The notes beneath the pieces are model-generated. The model had not been told where the DNA came from and did no database searches. It worked only from the letters and a program-made list of their open reading frames with translations. A program made the translations under genes and the position numbers. Positions 12,726 through 19,305 of a DNA stretch of 19,305 nt are shown here, one piece after another. Every line of letters begins with the position of its first letter. Positions within the stretch are counted from its first letter, which is position 1. The stretch covers positions 5,421 through 24,725 of the forward strand of contig DBRR01000023.1 of NCBI GenBank assembly GCA_002306055.1. The letters run 5' to 3'. Origin of the DNA: Anaerolineaceae bacterium UBA1363. Its GTDB lineage: Bacteria > Chloroflexota > Anaerolineae > Anaerolineales > Anaerolineaceae.

Positions 12726-14636
12726 ATGAAAAGCGAATTTGCCTTAGCCTTCAACGAAATCCTGGAAGACAAGGGCTTGCCCCGTGATGTTATCATGGGT
12801 GCAATCAACTCTGCCATGGTGTCCGCCTACCGGAAGTCTGTTGGCGCGTCTGCAGCCCAGGATGTTCGGGTGGAAATCGATCTTGACAAGGGTTCCGTGG
12901 CAGTCTTTGCCGAAAAAGAAGTCACAGACGAGATCTACGACGAGCGAACGGAAGTCTTGTTGGACGAGGCTCGTAAGATTGATCCAAATTGCCAGCTTGG
13001 CGATCTGGTGATGGTGGAATCCACTCCCGAGAATTTCGGCCGTATCGCCGCTCAAACAGCCCGTCAGGCAATCCAGCAGAAGATCCGCGACGCTGAACGC
13101 GCTGCGCAGTATGAGTTCTTTAAGAAGCAGGAAGGCGAGATTGTCAGCGGCATCGTGCAGGCGGTGAATTCACGCCAGGCGACCATCGGATTGGATCTGA
13201 AGGCGGAAGGTATCATGCTCCGCAAGGACATGATCCCCACCGAACGCTTCCGCATTCACGACCGCATTCGCTCTTACGTGGTGGAGGTTAAAGACCTGCC
13301 CAAGGGGCTGCAGATCGTACTCTCGCGTGCCCATCGCAACTTCCTGCGCCGGCTACTGGAGAATGAAGTTCCTGAGATCTACCATGGCATTGTCGAGATC
13401 CGTTCTATTGCCCGCGAGCCTGGTCAGCGCGCCAAAGTAGCAGTTTCTGCTACTCAGCAGGGCATTGACCCGGTTGGCGCTTGTGTCGGGCAAAGGGGTG
13501 TCCGTATCCAGGCAATCGTGCGTGAGCTGCATGACGAAAAAATCGACGTCATCGAGTGGAATCCTGACCCGGCTATCTATATCAGCAAAGCCCTCAGCCC
13601 TGCCCGGGTTTCGGGTGTATACCTGAACCACGGCAAAGGTGATGATAAAACCGCCATGGTGGTGGTGCCTGAGGATCAACTCAGCCTCGCCATCGGACGT
13701 GAAGGACAGAACGCGCGCCTGGCAGCCAAACTGACTGGTTGGCGTATTGACATCATGAGTGTCTCCGAAGCTGCCAGCAAGGCATTGGCTCAACTGCGCA
13801 AGGATCCAAGCCTGGCCAAATTGGCAGAGGAAGAAGCTGACACGATGGTTAAGGTTGAAGCTTTGTTGCAGCAAAAAGATGAAGGCCGGGTGCTCAACCT
13901 GGACGACAGCAACCTGATTGCACGTTTTGTGGATCGTGTTGAAAAGCGCGGTGAGGTTGACCGCAAGGTCGAAGAAGACGCCCGCCAGGCAGAAATTCGC
14001 AAAGTACGTGAATCTATTGATCCCCGTGCGTTCCAACTCAGCATTTTTGATGTGGCAGAGCTCAAGGAGCATTTGCAGGTCCTTTTGCAATCAGCCGGTA
14101 TGGAGACATTTGGCGACCTCTTGCTCCAGGTAAAGTTGGATCCAGACGCTATCCTGGCCATCGACGGCATCGGGCCAAAATCCTACGAGGAAATTCTCGA
14201 GGTTGCACAGAACTATCAATTCCCGGTCATCGAGACCGCTCCAGTTGAGGTGGAGATGCCTGAGGTAGTCTCCGCCGTCGAGCCTGAGCCGGTCATCGAA
14301 GAACCTGTGGTGATTGAAGAACCTGAGCTGGTCGAAGAACCGAAATTGGTGGCTGAAACCGCTGCCTTTAAGCCGGAAGATCTCGAAGAAGCCTTCGTAA
14401 CCCGGGAGGTTGAAGAACCCGCTGTGGAAGATAAATCCTTCGAAGAACTCTTCCAGATGGACACAATGCGCCGCACCAGCGAAACCTCTGAGGAAGAGGA
14501 CGAGAATGGTCTGCTTGACGGAAAGAAGAAAAAAGGCAAGAAGCGCAAAGGCTATACTGTGGAATATGACCCCGATCGTGATGCGACCTATGTGAGGCAC
14601 AAGCATCGCAATGATGATGATTGGAGCGAATGGTAA
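12726..14636 (+). CDS. nusA: Transcription termination/antitermination factor NusA, long form
   Basis: Binds RNA polymerase and nascent RNA, controlling pausing, termination and antitermination. In order: N-terminal polymerase-binding domain (1-125); S1 domain (about 135-200); KH1 with GQRG (255-258); KH2 with GREG (324-327) and NARLAAKLTGWRIDI; a linker; a helix-hairpin-helix-like domain (about 440-495, DGIGPKSYEEI); a glutamate/proline-rich acidic stretch (500-598); and a lysine cluster (600-608) before an aromatic/acidic tail ending DDWSEW. At 636 residues it exceeds the Bacillus form (about 370) and the E. coli form (about 495). ATG 12726 has GGAG about 10 bases upstream. It is the first gene of the operon, since rimP, its common upstream neighbour, is absent. 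The leader attenuator suggests autoregulation. Confidence 0.95.
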   Translation: MKSEFALAFNEILEDKGLPRDVIMGAINSAMVSAYRKSVGASAAQDVRVEIDLDKGSVAVFAEKEVTDEIYDERTEVLLDEARKIDPNCQLGDLVMVESTPENFGRIAAQTARQAIQQKIRDAERAAQYEFFKKQEGEIVSGIVQAVNSRQATIGLDLKAEGIMLRKDMIPTERFRIHDRIRSYVVEVKDLPKGLQIVLSRAHRNFLRRLLENEVPEIYHGIVEIRSIAREPGQRAKVAVSATQQGIDPVGACVGQRGVRIQAIVRELHDEKIDVIEWNPDPAIYISKALSPARVSGVYLNHGKGDDKTAMVVVPEDQLSLAIGREGQNARLAAKLTGWRIDIMSVSEAASKALAQLRKDPSLAKLAEEEADTMVKVEALLQQKDEGRVLNLDDSNLIARFVDRVEKRGEVDRKVEEDARQAEIRKVRESIDPRAFQLSIFDVAELKEHLQVLLQSAGMETFGDLLLQVKLDPDAILAIDGIGPKSYEEILEVAQNYQFPVIETAPVEVEMPEVVSAVEPEPVIEEPVVIEEPELVEEPKLVAETAAFKPEDLEEAFVTREVEEPAVEDKSFEELFQMDTMRRTSETSEEEDENGLLDGKKKKGKKRKGYTVEYDPDRDATYVRHKHRNDDDWSEW

Positions 14637-14663
14637 AAGCAGGTGTGATGAAGCAGAGTAAAG

Positions 14664-14981
14664 GTGGCAGCTAAAACCGCACGTAAAGTTAAGCACGTCC
14701 CTCAGAGGACCTGCGTTGGATGCAGGCAAGTGTTGTCAAAAAGACAACTGATACGCATCGTACGCAGCTCTGAAGGCGTGGTGATTGACCCTAGTGGAAA
14801 ACTTCCTGGTCGTGGAGCGTACCTTCATGATCAGAAGAGTTGTTGGGTCAAAGCTTTGAAGGGTTCACTGGCGAATGCCCTGCGAACGAACATCCAGGAG
14901 CAAGACCTGGCAGCATTGAGAACTTTTATGGAGACCCTACCTGAGGGTGAGACTTCAAACGAGGAATCAATGACTGCCTGA
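14664..14981 (+). CDS. ylxR: YlxR family RNA-binding protein (DUF448)
   Basis: A small basic protein of 105 residues. It has the family hallmark RTCVGCRQ (about 15-22), then LIRIVRS, and PGRGAYLH (about 48-55). YlxR of Firmicutes (RnpM) has been linked to RNase P regulation; the same job here is inferred from family and position. The start is GTG 14664 (MAAKTARKVKHVP). No strong ribosome site is visible, and no upstream in-frame start looks better. It lies 27 bases after nusA. The usual following gene ylxQ (L7Ae-like) is absent, and 75 bases separate this gene from infB. Confidence 0.9.
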   Translation: MAAKTARKVKHVPQRTCVGCRQVLSKRQLIRIVRSSEGVVIDPSGKLPGRGAYLHDQKSCWVKALKGSLANALRTNIQEQDLAALRTFMETLPEGETSNEESMTA

Positions 14982-15056
14982 AAGAAATTGTTTTGCTCGT
15001 GTATGGCGTCCGGACGGGTTGTGAGCAAGTGACCGTGAAAGAGAGACGGAGAAAAT

Positions 15057-16841
15057 ATGAGCAAAACTGAAGAAAAAACGATACAACTTCCCTATAGTCT
15101 ATCGGTAAGAGAACTTGCTGGATTATTGGATACCAGCGCTGTGGCTGTTATTAAAATCCTGATGTCCAACGGCGTCATGGCCAGCATCAACCAGCAGATC
15201 GATTTCGATACTGCAGCCGTTGTTGCTACCGAACTTGGCTATGAACCCCAGCTTGAACAAGAAGAGGTTGTGGTCGAAGAAGAGGGCGAAATACCTCTTT
15301 GGAGACGCGTGATACTGGAAGAAGACCCTAAGAACCTTGAACCCCGTCCCCCGGTAGTCACAATCTTAGGGCATGTTGATCATGGCAAAACTACCCTGTT
15401 GGATGCCATTCGCCACACAGATGTCGCTGGCGGCGAAGTGGGTGGGATTACCCAGCACATCGGTGCTTATCAGATACAGCACAAAGACCGTACCATCACC
15501 TTCCTCGACACCCCTGGTCACGCTGCGTTTTCATCGATGCGTGCCCGTGGTGCCCAGGGCGCAGACATCGTGGTGCTGGTGGTGGCAGCGGATGACGGCG
15601 TGCAGCCGCAAACCCGTGAGGCTGCCAACCATGCAAAAGCCGCTCAGGTACCTATTGTGGTGGCATTGAACAAAATCGATAAAAACGATGCCAATCCGGA
15701 ACGTGTAAAACGCCAACTTGCAGACATTGGTCTACAGCCTGACGAATGGGAAGGCGATACGTTCGTTGTGCCTGTTTCAGCCAAAACAAAACTCGGTTTG
15801 GATGACTTGCTCGAAACCATCCTGCTGGTCGCCGATAATCTGACCATCAAAGCCAATCCCAAAGGCGCTTGCATCGGTACAGTCGTGGAAGCCCAGCTGG
15901 ACAAATCTACCGGCAACATGGCTACCCTGCTCGTCCAGAACGGCACTCTGAAAGTCGGTGACGTGGTCGTGGCGGGTGAAGGCACCGGTAAGATCAAGGC
16001 AATGTTTGATCAGCGTAATAAACGCGTTAGCAAAGCTGGTCCCTCAACACCGGTGGTCGTGATGGGGCTCAATGCCTTGCCTGAAGCTGGCGATCTCTTC
16101 CAGGTGGTCGCGAATGAACGTGAAGGGCGTGCCATCGTTGCCCAACGTAAGGCTGAACGCGAAGCCAAACGGAACACCAAACGCGCTACCCTCGAAGAAC
16201 TTTTCAGCCAGTATAAGTCCGGTCAGGCAAAAGACCTGCGCCTGATCCTCAAAGCTGATGTTCAGGGTTCCCTTGAGCCTATCATCAACGAACTCGAGGA
16301 CCTTGGGAAGAATCAAAAGGGTCTGACTGTCAAGATCCTGCACGCTGAAACGGGTAATGTGACTGAAAGTGACGTGATGCTGGCTGCTGCTTCCAACGCC
16401 ATCGTGCTCGGTTTTGATGTGGATGTTGACCAGGGTGCACGCCGCATGGCAGAAGTTGAAGGTGTGTCCATCCGCCTCTACAATATCATTTACCGCCTGA
16501 TAGAAGATGTTGAAAAAGCCCTTAACGGTTTACTCGAACCTGAATTGGTTGAGCGTGTCATTGGCAAGGCAGCTGTTCTGGCCACCTTTAAAGTTTCAAA
16601 GGGCGGCACTGCGGCAGGCTGCCGGGTTCTGACGGGTGAGTTGCGCCGAAATGCTTCCGTGCATGTAATGCGCGCAGGTCAAGAAGTGGTGAAGACGGAA
16701 ATCTCCAGCATTCATCGTGAAAAAGACGACGTGCGCGAGGTGCGTGAGGGTATGGAGTGCGGAATCACACTGAAGAACTTTGAAGAATTCGAAGTAGGCG
16801 ACTTGCTTGAATGCTTCGTAATGGAAAAATTTGGCGGCTGA
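15057..16841 (+). CDS. infB: Translation initiation factor IF-2, short form
   Basis: GTPase that brings initiator tRNA to the 30S subunit and promotes subunit joining. G-motifs: G1 GHVDHGKT (105-112), G2 GGITQHIGA (about 129-137), G3 DTPGH (151-155), G4 NKID (205-208) and G5 SAK (241-243). One IF2-N helical domain (about 8-60) and a short acidic linker precede the G domain. Domains II, III (ADVQGSLEPI) and the tRNA-binding IV (GGTAAGCRV, ECGITLKNF) follow. At 594 residues it lacks the long repetitive N-terminus of E. coli or actinobacterial IF-2. ATG 15057 has GGAG (15048-15051) 5 bases upstream. Confidence 0.96.
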   Translation: MSKTEEKTIQLPYSLSVRELAGLLDTSAVAVIKILMSNGVMASINQQIDFDTAAVVATELGYEPQLEQEEVVVEEEGEIPLWRRVILEEDPKNLEPRPPVVTILGHVDHGKTTLLDAIRHTDVAGGEVGGITQHIGAYQIQHKDRTITFLDTPGHAAFSSMRARGAQGADIVVLVVAADDGVQPQTREAANHAKAAQVPIVVALNKIDKNDANPERVKRQLADIGLQPDEWEGDTFVVPVSAKTKLGLDDLLETILLVADNLTIKANPKGACIGTVVEAQLDKSTGNMATLLVQNGTLKVGDVVVAGEGTGKIKAMFDQRNKRVSKAGPSTPVVVMGLNALPEAGDLFQVVANEREGRAIVAQRKAEREAKRNTKRATLEELFSQYKSGQAKDLRLILKADVQGSLEPIINELEDLGKNQKGLTVKILHAETGNVTESDVMLAAASNAIVLGFDVDVDQGARRMAEVEGVSIRLYNIIYRLIEDVEKALNGLLEPELVERVIGKAAVLATFKVSKGGTAAGCRVLTGELRRNASVHVMRAGQEVVKTEISSIHREKDDVREVREGMECGITLKNFEEFEVGDLLECFVMEKFGG

Positions 16842-16867
16842 TCGACTGAACATTAAGGAGAAAAGAT

Positions 16868-17365
16868 ATGCCTACCCCCTTGAGAATGAAAAGAATTAAC
16901 GACCGGATCAAACAGGTCCTGTCGGTGGTGTTGATATCCAAGATCGACGATCCGCGTCTGGCTGGCGTTTCTGTCACAGATGTCAAAGTCGATCGTGAAC
17001 TGGATTATGCTAACATTTATGTCTCTTCCCTGAACGGAGAGAAGTCATCGCGCGAAGTGATCGCCGGGCTCAATCACGCACGGGGCTATCTGAAGCACGA
17101 AATCGCCCAGGAAGTTGATTTGCGTGTCATGCCCCGCCTGCGGTTTTTCTGGGACCCAACCCCGGAAAGAGCAGACCGGATCGATACCCTGTTGGCAAAA
17201 TTATCTGAGGAGGACGAAAAAATGGACGATTTGGAAGAATTCATCTCCGATGAAGATGAGGACTTGTTTGACGAGATTGCCAACAAAGATTGGGAATCAG
17301 ATGACGATCTTCCTGAACTGGATGAAATCGACGAAGACGATATGATAGATGATCATGATGAATAG
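16868..17365 (+). CDS. rbfA: Ribosome-binding factor A with acidic C-terminal tail
   Basis: Assists late 30S maturation by acting on 16S rRNA helix 1. The KH-like core covers about residues 1-112: RMKRINDRIKQVLSVVL, DPRLAGVSVTDVKVDRELDYANIYVS, and LRFFWDPTPERADRID (RbfA end motif). After that comes an unusual tail of about 53 residues that is mostly Asp and Glu, taking the length to 165 against the usual 115-130. AAGGAG (16855-16860) lies 7 bases before ATG 16868. Its 3' end overlaps the nrnA start, so the two are probably translationally coupled. Confidence 0.94.
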   Translation: MPTPLRMKRINDRIKQVLSVVLISKIDDPRLAGVSVTDVKVDRELDYANIYVSSLNGEKSSREVIAGLNHARGYLKHEIAQEVDLRVMPRLRFFWDPTPERADRIDTLLAKLSEEDEKMDDLEEFISDEDEDLFDEIANKDWESDDDLPELDEIDEDDMIDDHDE

Positions 17366-18323
17366 CGAGCTTGATACTATCATAAAGAAGCAGTTTACGA
17401 ATGCAAAAAACTTCGTCATCGTGGGGCATATCCGCGCAGATGGCGATGCGGTGGGCTCCATGCTTGGCCTTGCACATGCTTTGCGCGCAAGCGGGAAAAA
17501 TGTCGAGTGTGTCCTGCAGGATGGGATGCCTGAGAAGTATACTTTTCTTCCAGGCGCAGCAGAAGTTCGGACGTCTTTGCCCGAAAAATATGATTATCTG
17601 ATCGTCGTTGATAGTTCGGACATTATGCGCACAGGAAAAGTGCTGGAGGGTTTCTCCGTGCCGGACCTGGTCATCGATCACCATAAAACGCATGATGATT
17701 TTGGGGGGATCGAGTACGTTCTGCCGGAAGCAGAGGCGACTGCCCTGGTGCTGGTGAACAGCCTACCGCAGTGGGGGCTGACCATCACTCAGGAAGTTGC
17801 TACCTGCTTGCTGACAGGTTTACTCTCGGATACGATCGGTTTTCGTACCAGCAACACCCAGCCTGCAGCGTTGCGTGCCGCGGCTGATTTGATGGAAAAA
17901 GGCGCTGATTTTCATGATGTCTACCTGAAAACGTTGAGCGATAAGACTCTGGCAGAGGCTCTCTACTGGGGGCAGGGGCTGACAAAGATTCAACAGAGTG
18001 GTGCAATTTTATGGTCGTCATTAACACTTAATGATAAAATTACCTCCGGCTATCAGGGCAACGATGATGCTGATTTGATCAACGTTCTTTCTGCTATCAA
18101 AGGTCCACTGATCACGATCCTTTTTATCGAACAAGAAGGTGGAGGAGTAAAGATCAGTTGGCGGTCAGTGAAAGGTGTTGACGTATCGATACTCGCAAGA
18201 GAGTTTGGTGGGGGAGGTCATATGGCTGCCGCAGGGGCTGATGTTGATGGGAAACTAACAATAATTCAACAAGCAGTGATTACTAGCGCGGAGAGATACC
18301 TGAAAAAACTCGGCTTGAATTGA
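17349..18323 (+). CDS. nrnA: DHH-DHHA1 oligoribonuclease/pAp phosphatase NrnA
   Basis: Degrades very short RNAs and hydrolyses 3'-phosphoadenosine-5'-phosphate (pAp). DHH-family metal ligands: HIRADGDAVGS (His27, Asp31, Asp33), VVDSSD (Asp88), DHH (110-112) and SDTIGF (Asp161). The DHHA1 substrate-binding end is FGGGGHMAAAG (286-296). Length 324 fits NrnA. Three close in-frame ATGs (17349, 17355, 17358) make the exact start uncertain; each overlaps rbfA by 8-17 bases. This position between rbfA and truB is common in several phyla. Confidence 0.94.
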   Translation: MIMMNSELDTIIKKQFTNAKNFVIVGHIRADGDAVGSMLGLAHALRASGKNVECVLQDGMPEKYTFLPGAAEVRTSLPEKYDYLIVVDSSDIMRTGKVLEGFSVPDLVIDHHKTHDDFGGIEYVLPEAEATALVLVNSLPQWGLTITQEVATCLLTGLLSDTIGFRTSNTQPAALRAAADLMEKGADFHDVYLKTLSDKTLAEALYWGQGLTKIQQSGAILWSSLTLNDKITSGYQGNDDADLINVLSAIKGPLITILFIEQEGGGVKISWRSVKGVDVSILAREFGGGGHMAAAGADVDGKLTIIQQAVITSAERYLKKLGLN

Positions 18324-18339
18324 ATTGAAAGAGATATGA

Positions 18340-19266
18340 ATGACTGAAAAGCAATTTAATGATCGAAGCAATTTTGATAATAGTGTTTCTGGTGTTTTGG
18401 TTGTGGATAAACCCGTTGGGATGACCTCTCATGATGTTGTGCAGCGGGTCCGCAGTGGCACTCATATTCGAAGGGCAGGTCATACCGGCACCCTCGACCC
18501 CCGGGCTTCAGGCGTGCTCGTCGTCCTGATTGGACCCGCTGTGCGCTTGAGCGAATATGTTTCCACATCCGACAAACGCTATCAGGCTGTGCTCCGATTT
18601 GGCATGACCACCAGCACTTACGACACTGAAGGTGAGATCACCAGCCGGGCACCGGTGGATATCAGCTACGAAGAATTAGAGGAAACCCTCAGTACTTTCG
18701 TGGGTGAATTCAAACAGACACCACCCATATACTCCGCTATTAAAGTTGGCGGTCGCAAAGCCTATGATATCGCGCGTGACGGCGAAACCGTGGATCTTGA
18801 ACCGCGCACGATAAATGTGTATTCAATCGAGCTGCTCGATTGGGATCCGCCCGAAGCTGTGATTGATATTCACTGTTCTTCAGGCACATACATCCGCTCT
18901 CTGGCATCTGATCTGGGTGAGAAGCTTGGCTGCGGGGCAACCCTGGTTGGTTTGCGAAGAACCCGCAATGGTCAATTTGGCTTAAGGGACGCGGTTTCTC
19001 TCAGCAAGCTCGAGGATGCTTTCGATGACGGCGATTGGTATAAGTATCTTATCCCTGCAGCTGAAGCTTTGAGTGATTGGTATACTGTTGTACTCACTAA
19101 TGAACAGGTAGACGCGGTGCGTCATGGTCATCGTGTGCCTGCACCCGAGGTGGTTCAGGCGGGGCTTTGGGGTCGCGCAGTCAGCGAAGAAGGTGAACTG
19201 GTCGCGCTGATCGAATACGATGCTGAAACAAACGAATGGCAGCCTCGAAAAGTTTTCTTCAATTAG
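18340..19266 (+). CDS. truB: tRNA pseudouridine-55 synthase TruB
   Basis: Converts U55 of the tRNA T-arm to pseudouridine. Signatures: LVVDKPVGMTSHDVV (20-34), GHTGTLDPRASGVL with catalytic Asp53, QTPPIYSAIKVGGRKAYDIAR, and SSGTYIRSLASDLGEKL. The C-terminal part (about 230-308) forms a PUA-like region. Length 308 is normal. ATG 18340 follows a weak GAGAT ribosome site, 16 bases after nrnA. It is the last complete gene. The 39 remaining bases hold only a weak AAACT/AGTTT inverted repeat and no recognisable start of the next gene. Confidence 0.96.
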   Translation: MTEKQFNDRSNFDNSVSGVLVVDKPVGMTSHDVVQRVRSGTHIRRAGHTGTLDPRASGVLVVLIGPAVRLSEYVSTSDKRYQAVLRFGMTTSTYDTEGEITSRAPVDISYEELEETLSTFVGEFKQTPPIYSAIKVGGRKAYDIARDGETVDLEPRTINVYSIELLDWDPPEAVIDIHCSSGTYIRSLASDLGEKLGCGATLVGLRRTRNGQFGLRDAVSLSKLEDAFDDGDWYKYLIPAAEALSDWYTVVLTNEQVDAVRHGHRVPAPEVVQAGLWGRAVSEEGELVALIEYDAETNEWQPRKVFFN

Positions 19267-19305
19267 AAATGAGATGAAAAACTAGCCACCATACAGTTTG
19301 GTTTT

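Noticed and set aside
13353..14090. 245-residue minus-strand frame opposite nusA
   Set aside because: It lies antisense to clearly conserved nusA domains and has no recognisable motif or ribosome site.
18402..18410. Second perfect DnaA-box match (TGTGGATAA, minus-strand orientation)
   Set aside because: It lies inside truB where the conserved VVDKP motif dictates the bases, so it needs no regulatory explanation.
19267..19305. Start of a ribF-like gene after truB
   Set aside because: ribF often follows truB, but the ATGs in these 39 bases run into stops almost at once and too little sequence is left to judge.

Overview
This window looks like chromosomal DNA from a Chloroflexota bacterium, probably class Anaerolineae. 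That placement is inferred from gene content and order: an actinobacterium-like FhaA/FhaB pair beside a RodA-type protein, a NusA with a long acidic and basic C-terminal extension, and moderate GC content. No rRNA or marker tree was available to confirm it. Every strand is tightly packed with housekeeping genes, except for a repeat array at the left edge and a roughly 670-base intergenic region near 12.1-12.7 kb.

Layout. (1) 1-493: tandem, roughly 105-base composite palindromic repeats. (2) 588-4551, + strand: ftsK, a CDP-alcohol phosphatidyltransferase and lgt, closed by a strong palindromic terminator. A relative of the left-edge repeat (4617-4680) and a structured leader then precede tyrS (4984-6195). 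(3) 6199-10904, - strand: a four-gene operon read right to left, FhaA-like, FhaB-like, mtnP, and a SEDS (RodA/FtsW) polymerase fused to a class B PBP-like domain. A separate PHP-domain phosphoesterase gene (10989-12053, - strand) lies upstream of it. (4) 12054-12725: the PHP promoter, a decayed DDE transposase C-terminus, and the nusA promoter and leader. (5) 12726-19266, + strand: nusA, ylxR, infB, rbfA, nrnA and truB, the familiar transcription/translation operon, but without rimP ahead of nusA and without ylxQ between ylxR and infB.

How the genes fit together. The right half supplies transcription elongation/termination (NusA), translation initiation (IF-2), 30S maturation (RbfA), tRNA pseudouridine 55 (TruB) and oligoribonucleotide turnover (NrnA). 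The left and centre supply chromosome translocation (FtsK), phospholipid and lipoprotein modification, and cell-wall synthesis with its FHA regulators.

Most notable points. First, the SEDS-PBP fusion keeps the SEDS catalytic aspartate, but all three penicillin-binding active-site motifs appear replaced (TxxN, no SxN, QSG), so it may be an active glycan polymerase tethered to a pseudo-transpeptidase. Second, this operon looks like a trimmed version of the actinobacterial fhaA-fhaB-pstP-rodA-pbpA locus, with mtnP where pstP would be. Third, the nusA leader holds mutually exclusive antiterminator and terminator hairpins, a 16-codon ORF covering both, and a perfect DnaA-box sequence between the -35 and -10 elements. 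Fourth, the repeat family has a recognisable two-palindrome design with GTAGGG/CCCTAC ends.
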